From CAIWHR01 sp963843595 (lineage in GTDB: Bacteria; Pseudomonadota; Gammaproteobacteria; Burkholderiales; Casimicrobiaceae), in NCBI GenBank assembly GCA_963843595.1, contig CAWJLG010000001.1:1-64000 (forward strand): a DNA stretch of 64,000 nt, in the 5' to 3' direction. A program made the position numbers and the translations under genes. Below, piece by piece: positions 26,519 through 34,975 of the stretch. Every line of letters starts with the position of its first letter. Positions within the stretch are counted from its first letter, which is position 1. The notes below the pieces were generated by a model. It had not been told where the DNA came from. It made no database searches and was given only the letters and a program-made list of their open reading frames with translations.

Positions 26519-27106
26519 TCATGCGCCCTCCGGTGCCCACGCCGCGAGCCGGGACTTCAGCTTCTGCTTGGCGCGCAGGATGTGGGTCTTCACGGTTCCG
26601 ACCGGGACGTTGAGCACGTAGGCGGCCTCTTCGTGCGAGAGGTCGTTATGGTAGCACTGGACGATCGCGGCCCGCTCGCCCTCGGACAGTACGGCGAGCG
26701 CCCGCTCCAGATCGAGCTTCAACACCGTCCCGCGGGCATGGTCGCCGACGGTTTCGTCGAGATGCGGCATCCCCGGTCCTTCATCGTCGGCAAGCTCCGC
26801 GTCCCGGTCGCCGAGCGGCTCTTCCTTCCGTTTGCGGGCGTCTGCCAGAAAGGCGTTCGTTGCAATCCGGTACAGCCACGTCGAGAACCGGGCCTCCTGC
26901 CGGAACGATTTCAGATTGCGGTATGCGAGCATGAATGTTTCCTGCGCAAGATCGTCGGCCAGCGCATGGTTGCCTGCCGTAAGCCGGCGCAGCGTCGCGC
27001 GCACTGCGGACTGATGACGGCGCACGAGCTCGGAAAACGCGTGCCGGTCATCCTGAACAATGACGCGTGCGATGAGCTGGGCATCGGTGACCGGCGGTGG
27101 CGCCAT
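26519..27106 (-). CDS. ECF-type RNA polymerase sigma factor
   Basis: A 195-residue extracytoplasmic-function sigma factor with region 2 (AFSELVRRHQSAVRATLRRLTAGNHALADDLAQETFMLAYRNL, about 22-65; DDLAQETF is the core-binding signature, FSTWLYRIATN the -10-recognition part) and region 4 (SEGERAAIVQCYHNDLSHEEAAYVL then PVGTVKTHILRAKQKL, about 140-185). It should redirect RNA polymerase to a small envelope- or stress-response regulon. The next gene downstream is the putative anti-sigma factor. Confidence 0.93.
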   Translation of the reverse strand: MAPPPVTDAQLIARVIVQDDRHAFSELVRRHQSAVRATLRRLTAGNHALADDLAQETFMLAYRNLKSFRQEARFSTWLYRIATNAFLADARKRKEEPLGDRDAELADDEGPGMPHLDETVGDHARGTVLKLDLERALAVLSEGERAAIVQCYHNDLSHEEAAYVLNVPVGTVKTHILRAKQKLKSRLAAWAPEGA

Positions 27107-27134
27107 CGGGACCTGCTAGCGACGCGGCTTCCGC

Positions 27135-28049
27135 TCACACGCCGGGCGCCGAGCCACCGGGCCCCGAACCACCCGACGCAGGGCCGCCGCCGGCACCCGG
27201 ACCGCCGATCTGCCGCTGCTCGAACCACCAGAGCAACGCGTAGCCGATCCCGACGAAGAGGAGTACGAGCCCGAGTCCGTTCGCCTCGTGGTCGTCGAGA
27301 TACGAGTAGAGCGTGAGGCCGAGCCCGATGCCGCCCATGATCACGCCCTTGCGCAGGTCCGACCACGCCGCGTGTCGGCGCATCTGTTTCGCCTGTTCGT
27401 AGAATGGCGCCGCCGTGGGACTGGCCGCGATCGCACCGCCCGCGTTGCCGGACAGCGCCTCGAGCGCCTCGGCCGGCGGTACCAGGCCCCTTTCGGCCAG
27501 CTTCAGCATCGTTTCGTTCAGCATCCGCGCCTTGCGCATCCGGTATGCGAGCACCAGCGCGATGGCAAGCACGGGCGAGAGGAAGACCACCGCGACGATG
27601 GCCACGACCATCCCCGCCAGCGCGGGGTCGTCGTGGACGAACTGCCCGACCGAGTCGTACTCCTTGTCCGGGCCGAGGCCCAGCACCTGGATGCGCTTGT
27701 TCCCCTTTTCGATGATGATCGTGTGGCCGTCGCTCTTTTCGGCCCGTCCGGCGACCTCACCATCGTTCGCCGGTGCGCCGGCGCCGGTGGACGAAGGCGC
27801 CTTGATCTCGACGCTTCCCGGCTTGATCGAATTGCTGGCATCGATGCCTTTGGCGTCACCTGTCGCTGCCGGCTTCACCGCCGACGGCGCTTCCGGCGCC
27901 GACGCCGCGGGCGGGCGTGGCTCCTGCGCCTGTACCGGTGCGGACTTCGGGACCTGCCAGATCGTGAACGCGAGCAGAAAGGCTGTTCCGAGCACGACGC
28001 GGCGCAACGCGCGCGACAAGGGTGGGGCGGGCTGGGCAATGCAGGTCAT
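27135..28049 (-). CDS. DUF6249-like membrane protein with N-terminal signal segment
   Basis: A 304-residue protein: N-terminal hydrophobic signal or anchor (LGTAFLLAFTIWQV, about 22-35), a low-complexity Ala/Pro linker, a periplasmic segment with GHTIIIEKGNKRIQVLGLG (about 110-128), a helix at about 145-170, a cytoplasmic MRKARMLNETMLKLAERGLVPP segment typical of DUF6249 proteins, and two more helices ending with a Gly-rich tail. Function unknown. It lies 28 bases before the ECF sigma gene on the same strand, so the three genes probably form one regulatory operon. GGGAG precedes the chosen start. Confidence 0.7.
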   Translation of the reverse strand: MTCIAQPAPPLSRALRRVVLGTAFLLAFTIWQVPKSAPVQAQEPRPPAASAPEAPSAVKPAATGDAKGIDASNSIKPGSVEIKAPSSTGAGAPANDGEVAGRAEKSDGHTIIIEKGNKRIQVLGLGPDKEYDSVGQFVHDDPALAGMVVAIVAVVFLSPVLAIALVLAYRMRKARMLNETMLKLAERGLVPPAEALEALSGNAGGAIAASPTAAPFYEQAKQMRRHAAWSDLRKGVIMGGIGLGLTLYSYLDDHEANGLGLVLLFVGIGYALLWWFEQRQIGGPGAGGGPASGGSGPGGSAPGV

Positions 28050-28266
28050 GGCGACTCCCGAAGGCGGACTGATCCCCTGTTGGATGCCGCCAAACGCCCA
28101 TCCGGATTCGCGTCCGGGCGGGGGAATATCGAGGCCGGCGCGAGAAAACCTGCGTGCTATTATTGCCCGAACCTGCGGCGGCCGCGAAATCCGGTGTCCG
28201 CGCGCCGAAATTCGCAGTCTGGCGCGTTGGGCGTACGTGCCGTCCCTCACTGGACCCGACCCGCGT

Positions 28267-30393
28267 TTGGCATCGTATTCGACTGTTTTCCGCCGCGTCG
28301 TCCCTCGGGCGTTCCATGTCGCCGTGCTGGCGTTGGCGCTCGCGCTGCAGGCTCCCGCCGTCGCCGCCGACGACGATTCGGTCACCCTCAATTTCGTCAA
28401 TGCCGACATCGAAGCGGTCGTCAAGGCGATCGCCGAGATCACGGGCCGCAATTTCGTCGTCGATCCCAGGGTCAAGGGCACGATCAACATCATCTCGGCG
28501 CGGCCGGTGCCGCGCGGCCTGGTCTATCCCACATTGCTGTCCGCGCTTCGGCTGCAGGGCTACACCGCGGTGGAGACCGATGGGGTCGTCAAGATCGTGC
28601 CCGAGGCCGATGCGAAGCAGCAGGGCGGGCCGGTTGCCCGCGGCGGCCTGCCCGCCGGAGGCGACCGGCTCGTCACGCAGGTGGTGACGCTGAAGTACGA
28701 GTCCGCGCTCCAGCTCGTCAACGTGCTGCGCCCGCTGATCGCGCCGAACAACACGATCGCCGCCTATCCGAACGGCAATGCGCTCGTCATCACCGACTAC
28801 GCGGACAACCTGAAGCGCCTCGACCGCATCATCGCGTCGCTCGACCAGCCGCCGAGCGGCGAGCCGGTGCTGATTCCGGTCCTCCACGCTTCGGCGCTCG
28901 ATCTCGTCCCGATGCTCAATCGCCTCCTGGAGCCGACGGGCGCGGCGGCCGCCGGGGTGCCCGCCGACACCCAGCAACGGGTGATCCTGGTTGCCGATCC
29001 GCGCTCGAACAGCATTCTGGTGCGCGCCGACAATCCCGGGCGTGTCGCGCGGGTTCGCCAGCTGATCGAGCAGCTCGACACGCCGGGCCGGGTCGGCGGC
29101 AACATTTTCATCATCTACCTCAAGAATGCCGAGGCCGCGCGGATCGCGCAGACGCTGCGCGCGCTGCTCTCGGGCGGGTCCGATGCTGCGATCCAGGGCG
29201 GCAATTCGCCGGCGCTGACCCCGGTCGCCGCCGCCATCGGTGCGACGGTCGGCGGGTCGACGACGCCTCTTGTCTCGTCATCGCCGCTCGCATCCGCGGC
29301 AGCGGCCTTCTCCAGCGGCGGCGCGACGATCCAGGCCGACACCGCCAACAATGCGCTGATCATCTCCGCACCGGAACCGGTCTACAACAATCTGCGCGCC
29401 GTGATCGAGAAGCTCGACATCCGCCGTGCCCAGGTGTTCGTCGAGGGACTGATCGTCGAAGTCACCTCGGACAAGGCAGCGGAGTTCGGCATCCAGTGGC
29501 AGGTACTCTCCGGTGTGGGCCGCGACGGCGTGCAGGGCGTGGGCGGCACCAACTTCGGCGCCCGCGGCACCGGCACCAACATCATCGATGCCTCGATCAA
29601 CCTCGGCAGCGTCGCGCAAGGCCTCAATCTGGGCATCATCAACGGCTCGATCACCATCCCGGGCCTCGGCCTCATCACCAATCTGGGCCTGCTCGCACGC
29701 GCGCTCGAGACCGATGCCAATGCGAACATCCTGTCGACGCCGACGCTGCTGACGCTCGACAACGAGGAGGCGAAGATCGTCGTCGGCCAGAACGTGCCGT
29801 TCATCACCGGCCAGTACACGACGTCGGCGAACACCTCCAACGGCGTCTCGCCGTTCCAGACCATCGAACGCAAGGACGTCGGCCTCACGTTGCGCGTGAA
29901 GCCACAGATCACCGAAGGCGGCAGCGTGCGGCTGGCGCTCTACCAGGAGGTCTCGCGAGTCGACGACCTGACGAACCCGGCCGGCATCATCACCAACAAG
30001 CGCTCGCTCGAGTCCTCGGTGGTCATCGACGACAACCAGATCGTCGTCCTGGGCGGGCTGGTGCAGGACAGCTTCACCGACGGCACCGACAAGGTGCCCT
30101 ATGTCGGCGATGTGCCCGTGCTCGGACAGCTGTTCCGGTACGACAAGCGCAAGCGGACCAAGACCAATCTGCTGGTGTTCCTGAAGCCGACGGTCGTCCG
30201 CGGGCCGACGTCCGCCAGCGCGCTGACGCAGGATCGCTACGATTACCTGATGGGCGAACAGGAACGGCTCCGCCCGGAGGACCGGTTCTTCTGGAAGGAC
30301 CCGACGTACCCGCAGGTGCCTCCGCTCGGCACGGTGCCGGGGACGCCCGCCGCAACCCCGCCCGCCGGCGTGCCGGCGCAGCCGAAGCCTTAG
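28267..30393 (+). CDS. gspD: Type II secretion secretin GspD
   Basis: The outer-membrane channel of type II secretion, 708 residues. After a signal peptide ending near PAVAADDDS (about residue 36) come the N0 domain (VTLNFVNADIEAVVKAIAEI), N1-N3 repeats (about 125-340; NALIISAP-like motifs recur) and the secretin domain with VFVEGLIVEVTSDKAAEFGIQW, ILSTPTLLTLDNEEAKIVVGQNVPF and VVIDDNQIVVLGGLVQD. No S-domain pilotin tail is obvious. Start set at TTG 28267 to give a normal signal peptide; GTG 28237 is an alternative. The spacing to gspE is 27 bases. Confidence 0.94.
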   Translation: MASYSTVFRRVVPRAFHVAVLALALALQAPAVAADDDSVTLNFVNADIEAVVKAIAEITGRNFVVDPRVKGTINIISARPVPRGLVYPTLLSALRLQGYTAVETDGVVKIVPEADAKQQGGPVARGGLPAGGDRLVTQVVTLKYESALQLVNVLRPLIAPNNTIAAYPNGNALVITDYADNLKRLDRIIASLDQPPSGEPVLIPVLHASALDLVPMLNRLLEPTGAAAAGVPADTQQRVILVADPRSNSILVRADNPGRVARVRQLIEQLDTPGRVGGNIFIIYLKNAEAARIAQTLRALLSGGSDAAIQGGNSPALTPVAAAIGATVGGSTTPLVSSSPLASAAAAFSSGGATIQADTANNALIISAPEPVYNNLRAVIEKLDIRRAQVFVEGLIVEVTSDKAAEFGIQWQVLSGVGRDGVQGVGGTNFGARGTGTNIIDASINLGSVAQGLNLGIINGSITIPGLGLITNLGLLARALETDANANILSTPTLLTLDNEEAKIVVGQNVPFITGQYTTSANTSNGVSPFQTIERKDVGLTLRVKPQITEGGSVRLALYQEVSRVDDLTNPAGIITNKRSLESSVVIDDNQIVVLGGLVQDSFTDGTDKVPYVGDVPVLGQLFRYDKRKRTKTNLLVFLKPTVVRGPTSASALTQDRYDYLMGEQERLRPEDRFFWKDPTYPQVPPLGTVPGTPAATPPAGVPAQPKP

Positions 30394-30420
30394 CGCGGCG
30401 AAGCACGCGCCGAACGCGCG

Positions 30421-31935
30421 ATGGCCGCCGACCCTGCTGTTCTGCGCAATGCTGCGGCGCTTGCCGCGACGATTCCCTATGCTTTTTCGAGAGCCCACGG
30501 CGTTCTCACGCTCGGGGAGGAGGGCGGCTCGATCGTCGTGCTGACGCACCCCGATGCGACCGTCGAAGGACTCGCCGAGCTCAGGCGTGTGCTGCAGCGG
30601 CCGCTGGCACTGCGCGCCGTCGATGCCGAGCGCTTCGCCACGGAGCTCGCGCGGACGTACAACGTCGCGTCGGGCGGCGTCGCCCAGCTTTCCGACGATC
30701 TCAGCCGCGAAACCGATCTCTCGCGGCTGATGCAGGACCTGCCGCCGGCCGAGGACCTGCTCGACAGCGATGCGCAGGCGCCGGTGATCCGGATGATCAA
30801 CGCGCTGTTGTTGCAGGCGCTGCGCGAGCGTGCGTCGGACCTGCATTTCGAGCCCTACGAGGCGCGCTCGGTCGTCCGTTTCCGCGTCGACGGAGTGCTC
30901 CACGACGTCATCGAACCGCCGCGCGCGCTGCACGCTGCGCTGGTCTCGCGGCTGAAGATCATGGCGAGTCTCGACATCGCCGAGAAGCGCCTGCCGCAGG
31001 ACGGACGCATCGCCCTCAAGCTCGGCGCAAAACAGGTGGACGTCCGCGTGTCGACGCTCCCGACCGGGCCGGGCGAGCGTGTCGTGCTGCGGCTGCTCGA
31101 CAAGGACGCCGCGCAACTCGACTTGACGTCGCTCGGAATGAGCGCATCGGCAATGGCGACGATGGATCGGCTGATCCGCGAGCCGCACGGGATCGTGCTG
31201 GTCACCGGGCCCACGGGTTCGGGCAAGACCACGACGCTCTACGCCGCGCTGTCGCGCCTCGACCGCGGCGGCGCCAACATGATGACGGTCGAGGACCCGA
31301 TCGAGTACGCGCTCGACGGTGTAGGGCAGACACAGGTCAGTCCACGAATCGATCTCACGTTCGCCCGCGCCCTGCGCGCGATCCTGCGCCAGGATCCGGA
31401 CGTCATCATGATCGGCGAGATCCGCGATCTCGAGACGGCGCAGATCGCGGTGCAGGCGTCGCTCACCGGTCACCTGGTCCTCGCAACATTGCATACGAAT
31501 GATGCGGCGAGCGCGGTGACGCGTCTTGCCGACATGGGAGTCGAGCCCTATCTGCTTGCCTCGAGCCTGCTCGGGGTTCTCGCGCAACGCCTCGTGCGCA
31601 CGCTGTGCCCCGCCTGTCGCGTTGCCTCACCGCCGACTGCCGGCGAAGCGGGGCTTCTCGCCGAGCTCGGGCTGCCGGCGACGCAGGCGCTGCACACACC
31701 GGCCGGATGCGATGCGTGCAATCGCTCCGGATATCGCGGCCGCACCGGCATCTACGAGCTGCTCGTCGTCGATGACGCGATCCGGCGGCTGATTCACGAC
31801 CGTGCGCCGGAGCACGAGGTGCGCGTGGCGGCATTGCGGTCCGGGATGGTTCCGCTGCGCCGCGACGGCGCGCGCTGGATCGCCGGCGGCGTGACGTCGC
31901 TGGCGGAGCTCTATCGCGTCACGCGCGAAGCGTAG
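30421..31935 (+). CDS. gspE: Type II secretion ATPase GspE
   Basis: The cytoplasmic hexameric ATPase of type II secretion, 504 residues. Seen are the N1E-like region, ASDLHFEPYE (about 138), Walker A GPTGSGKTTT (about 262-271), the Asp box VEDPIEY, Walker B VIMIGEIRD (about 328) and GHLVLATLHTNDAA. The zinc-binding tetracysteine is intact (CPAC at about 398, CDAC at about 430). The N-terminal GspL-binding part is short. Confidence 0.95.
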   Translation: MAADPAVLRNAAALAATIPYAFSRAHGVLTLGEEGGSIVVLTHPDATVEGLAELRRVLQRPLALRAVDAERFATELARTYNVASGGVAQLSDDLSRETDLSRLMQDLPPAEDLLDSDAQAPVIRMINALLLQALRERASDLHFEPYEARSVVRFRVDGVLHDVIEPPRALHAALVSRLKIMASLDIAEKRLPQDGRIALKLGAKQVDVRVSTLPTGPGERVVLRLLDKDAAQLDLTSLGMSASAMATMDRLIREPHGIVLVTGPTGSGKTTTLYAALSRLDRGGANMMTVEDPIEYALDGVGQTQVSPRIDLTFARALRAILRQDPDVIMIGEIRDLETAQIAVQASLTGHLVLATLHTNDAASAVTRLADMGVEPYLLASSLLGVLAQRLVRTLCPACRVASPPTAGEAGLLAELGLPATQALHTPAGCDACNRSGYRGRTGIYELLVVDDAIRRLIHDRAPEHEVRVAALRSGMVPLRRDGARWIAGGVTSLAELYRVTREA

Positions 31936-31949
31936 GGCGGCCTCCCCCG

Positions 31950-33161
31950 ATGACCGCCTTTCGCTACGAGGCTGCCGATGCGCGAGGGAAGCCACGGCGC
32001 GGCCTGGTCGACGCCGAAACGGCGCGCCAGGTTCGCGACCAGCTGCGAGCGGACGGACTGTTCCCGACCTCGATCGAGGCCGCCAATGCCGGGGAACGCC
32101 ACACCGACGCCACGGTCGCGCGCACACGGCTTCCTGCCGGGCTCGTCGCGCTCTGCACGCGCCAGCTGGCGACGCTCGTTCGCTCGGGGATGCCGCTCGA
32201 CCAGGCGCTCGCGGCGGTCGCCGAGCAGGCCGACGACGCGCGCGCCGCGAAGCTCTTCACCGCGCTTCGCGGACACGTCGCCGAAGGCGAGGCGCTGGCC
32301 GGTGCGCTTGCGCGCTGGCCCCGCACGTTCTCCAACCTGTATCGCGGCCTTGTCGCTGCCGGGGCCGAGACCGGCCGCCTCCCGGACGTGCTCGAACGGC
32401 TTGCCGAGTACCTCGAATCGCGCGAGGCATTGAAGCAGAAGTTCACGCTCGCGCTGATCTACCCGGTGCTGGTGACGACGATCGCTTTTGCGGTGATTGC
32501 CGTGCTGCTGACGTACGTCGTTCCACAGGTCGTGTCGGTGTATCAGCAGAGCCGGCAGACACTGCCCTGGCTGACGCAGGCCCTGATCGCCGCGAGCGGA
32601 TTCTTTCGTGCCACCGCATGGGTGTGGCTCGCCGCATTGGCGGTCGTCGTCGCGGCGTTCGTCGTGGCCAACCGGCGCGAGCCGTTTCGCGCCGGCTGGC
32701 ACCGCTTGCTCCTGCGGGTCCCGGTGATGGGCCGGCTCGTCACCGCGATCGACACCGCGCGCTTCGCGAGCACGCTGGCGATTCTCGTCGGCAGCGGCGC
32801 GCCGTTGTTGCGCGCGCTGGATGCGGCCCGCGATGTCGTGTGGGCGCTGCCGCTGCGCCGAGCGGCCGGTGCGGCCGCCGCACTCGTGCGCGAGGGCGTC
32901 TCCGTCGCGCGCGCGCTGAAGGAACAGCGTGTGTTTCCGCCGGTGCTCGTTCACCTGGTTGCCAACGGCGAGTCGAGCGGACAGCTTGCGCCGATGCTCG
33001 AGCGGGCGGCCGGGGAACTCGAGCGCGAGGCGGAGCGGCGTCTCACCTGGTTCGCCGCGCTGCTGCAGCCCGCGCTGATCGTCGCGATGGGCGCCATCGT
33101 GCTGGTCCTGGTGCTGGCGGTGATGCTCCCGATTGTTTCGATGAACCAGTTGATTCGCTGA
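31950..33161 (+). CDS. gspF: Type II secretion inner-membrane protein GspF
   Basis: A 403-residue polytopic platform protein with the family start FRYEAADARGKPRRGLVDA, the conserved LATLVRSGMPLDQALAAV (about 69-86) and YPVLVTTIAFAVIAVLLTYVVPQ (helix at about 170-190), and the duplicated second half ending VLAVMLPIVSMNQLIR. It follows gspE by 14 bases. No gspC or pseudopilin genes (gspG-K) or gspL-N follow. Confidence 0.95.
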   Translation: MTAFRYEAADARGKPRRGLVDAETARQVRDQLRADGLFPTSIEAANAGERHTDATVARTRLPAGLVALCTRQLATLVRSGMPLDQALAAVAEQADDARAAKLFTALRGHVAEGEALAGALARWPRTFSNLYRGLVAAGAETGRLPDVLERLAEYLESREALKQKFTLALIYPVLVTTIAFAVIAVLLTYVVPQVVSVYQQSRQTLPWLTQALIAASGFFRATAWVWLAALAVVVAAFVVANRREPFRAGWHRLLLRVPVMGRLVTAIDTARFASTLAILVGSGAPLLRALDAARDVVWALPLRRAAGAAAALVREGVSVARALKEQRVFPPVLVHLVANGESSGQLAPMLERAAGELEREAERRLTWFAALLQPALIVAMGAIVLVLVLAVMLPIVSMNQLIR

Positions 33162-33181
33162 CGCGCAGTTGCCGCGCGTCG

Positions 33182-34276
33182 TCAGGGGAGCGGTGGACTT
33201 GCGCGGCCGTGGCGCGCGAGCGCCCACGCCACGTGCTCGCGCACGAGCGGCGAAGGATCGTCCGCGCGCCCGACCAACGCCGCGACGATCGCCGGATCGG
33301 GAGGCGCGTTGCCGAGGCCGACCGCGAGATTGCGCAGCCAGCGCTCATAGCCGATGCGGAGGATCGCGCTGCCCGCAAGCTTCGCGTCGAACTCCGCACG
33401 GGTCCAGGCGAACAGGGTGACGAGCTTCGCGTCGTCCAGGCCGTGACGCACGGCGAAGTCGGTCTCGCCCGTAATCGGCGCGAATCGATTCCACGGACAG
33501 GCGAGCTGGCAGTCGTCGCAGCCATAGACGCGGTTGCCGATGAGCGGCCGCAGTTCCTCCGGAATGCTGCCCGGCAGCTCGATCGTCAGGTAGGAGATGC
33601 AGCGGCGCGCGTCGAGCTCGTAAGGCGCGACGATGGCACCGGTCGGGCACGCGGCAATGCACGCGGCGCACGTGCCGCAATGCGCGACCTGCGGGGGTGT
33701 GGGCGGCAATGGCAGGTCGGTGTAGATCTCGCCGAGGAAGAACCAGGAACCCGCATCGCGGGTCAAGAGCAGCGTGTGTTTGCCGCGCCATCCCAGGCCC
33801 GCCTTCGCTGCGAGTGCCACTTCGAGCACCGGAGCGCTGTCGGTAAACACGCGATGGCCGAACGGACCAACGGCTTCGGCGATGCGTCGCGCGAGGCGCG
33901 CGAGCTTCGTCCGCATGACCTTGTGGTAATCGCGCCCCAGCGCATAGCGGGCGATGAAGGCATGCGACGGATCGGCCAGCACGTCTTCGCTCGGACGCGC
34001 GGCGACCGGCCGGTAGTTGAGCCTCGCGCTGATCACGCGCAGCGTACCCGGGACGAGCTCGGCGGGGCGGGTGCGACGGGTACCATGGCGGGCCATGTAT
34101 TCCATCGCGCCGTGCCGTCCCATGCCGAGCCACGCCAGCAACCGTTGTTCGTCGGCCGCGAGGTCGGTGTCCGCGATGCCGATCTCCTGGAAGCCGAGCT
34201 CGCGCCCCCAGCGAATCACCTCGGAAGCCAGGTCCGACCAACTGCGCCGTGCCGAGGGCGGCGCATCGGGCTTCAT
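33182..34276 (-). CDS. queG: Epoxyqueuosine reductase QueG
   Basis: Catalyses the last step of queuosine biosynthesis in tRNA, reducing epoxyqueuosine with cobalamin and two 4Fe-4S clusters. The 364-residue protein has GFQEIGIADTDL near the N-terminus, YHKVMRTKL, the GWRGKHTLLL loop, the cluster motifs CGTCAACIAACPTGAI (about 207-222) and CDDCQLACPWN (about 257-267), and the C-terminal HEAT-like tail. Start chosen at MKPDAPP; longer starts add only Arg-rich sequence. It is divergent from tsaE and convergent with gspF. Confidence 0.94.
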   Translation of the reverse strand: MKPDAPPSARRSWSDLASEVIRWGRELGFQEIGIADTDLAADEQRLLAWLGMGRHGAMEYMARHGTRRTRPAELVPGTLRVISARLNYRPVAARPSEDVLADPSHAFIARYALGRDYHKVMRTKLARLARRIAEAVGPFGHRVFTDSAPVLEVALAAKAGLGWRGKHTLLLTRDAGSWFFLGEIYTDLPLPPTPPQVAHCGTCAACIAACPTGAIVAPYELDARRCISYLTIELPGSIPEELRPLIGNRVYGCDDCQLACPWNRFAPITGETDFAVRHGLDDAKLVTLFAWTRAEFDAKLAGSAILRIGYERWLRNLAVGLGNAPPDPAIVAALVGRADDPSPLVREHVAWALARHGRASPPLP

Positions 34277-34474
34277 GGGAGTGGCCACCGTCAGAGCGTA
34301 CACCACGGCGCGACGACGATCGCGGATGCCGCGCTGGCGGCGCCGGGCCCGGCCACGCGCAGGCGTTGCACGTCCGACCTGCAACCGGTGTCCTCGAGGT
34401 CGAGACCGCACGGTGCGACAATTGCGGCATGCACGCCGAGCGCATGTCGACGTGCGATGGGAAAGACGGCGACC

Positions 34475-34975
34475 ATGTCGATCGCGAAACTCCATCTGAC
34501 CGATGCCGGGGAGACCGCTGCCTTGGGGGCACGCCTCGCGCGCGAACTTCGCGCTGGCATGGTGATCACATTATGCGGCGATCTCGGTACGGGGAAGACG
34601 ACGCTGGTCCGGGGGACACTGCGGGCGCTCGGCTGGACGGGCGCCGTGAAAAGCCCTACGTATACACTGGTTGAACATTATTTCCTTTCGAGCTTATACT
34701 TCTATCACTTTGATTTTTATCGGTTCGCCGATCCGAGTGAATGGGAGACGGCTGGTTTGGCCGACTGTTTTCGTCCGGATGCGGTGTGCCTGATCGAATG
34801 GCCCGAACGCGTCGCCGGCTTGTTGCCGCCACCCGATCTCGCATTGACCCTCGCGCATCCGTCCGATGCGAGTGCAGAGGGACGCGAGATCACGCTCGAC
34901 GCGCGCACGGAGGCGGGTGAACGATGCCTGGTTGCGATGACCGTCGAAAGCGCGCACGCGCCTCGCGCGGCGTAG
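34475..34975 (+). CDS. tsaE: tRNA threonylcarbamoyladenosine biosynthesis ATPase TsaE
   Basis: TsaE works with TsaB and TsaD to make the t6A modification at position 37 of tRNAs. The 166-residue protein has Walker A GDLGTGKTTLVRG (about 32-44), the SPTYTLVE motif (about 63), YHFDFYRFADPSEWE (about 78-92) and IEWPERV (about 108). ATG 34457 is an in-frame alternative start. Bases about 34655-34740 are strikingly AT-rich against the rest of the gene and encode unusually aromatic residues (LVEHYFLSSLYFYHFDFYRF). The 3' end overlaps amiC by 52 bases. Confidence 0.95.
   Translation: MSIAKLHLTDAGETAALGARLARELRAGMVITLCGDLGTGKTTLVRGTLRALGWTGAVKSPTYTLVEHYFLSSLYFYHFDFYRFADPSEWETAGLADCFRPDAVCLIEWPERVAGLLPPPDLALTLAHPSDASAEGREITLDARTEAGERCLVAMTVESAHAPRAA
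34671..34700 (+). promoter_or_regulatory. Candidate internal sigma-70 promoter inside tsaE, facing amiC
   Basis: TTGAAC (34671-34676), an 18-base spacer and TATACT (34695-34700) lie in the AT-rich patch of tsaE, about 220 bases upstream of amiC. The match is good (4/6 and 5/6) but the patch also encodes conserved residues. Confidence 0.45.

Noticed and set aside
27288..31502. Very long rightward open frame over gspD and gspE
   Set aside because: It is a different frame over clearly recognised genes, with Arg/Ala/Gly-rich shadow composition and no domain.
34277..34474. Small gene between queG and tsaE
   Set aside because: Frames here have no SD, no hydrophobic or conserved segment, and the region fits a divergent promoter.
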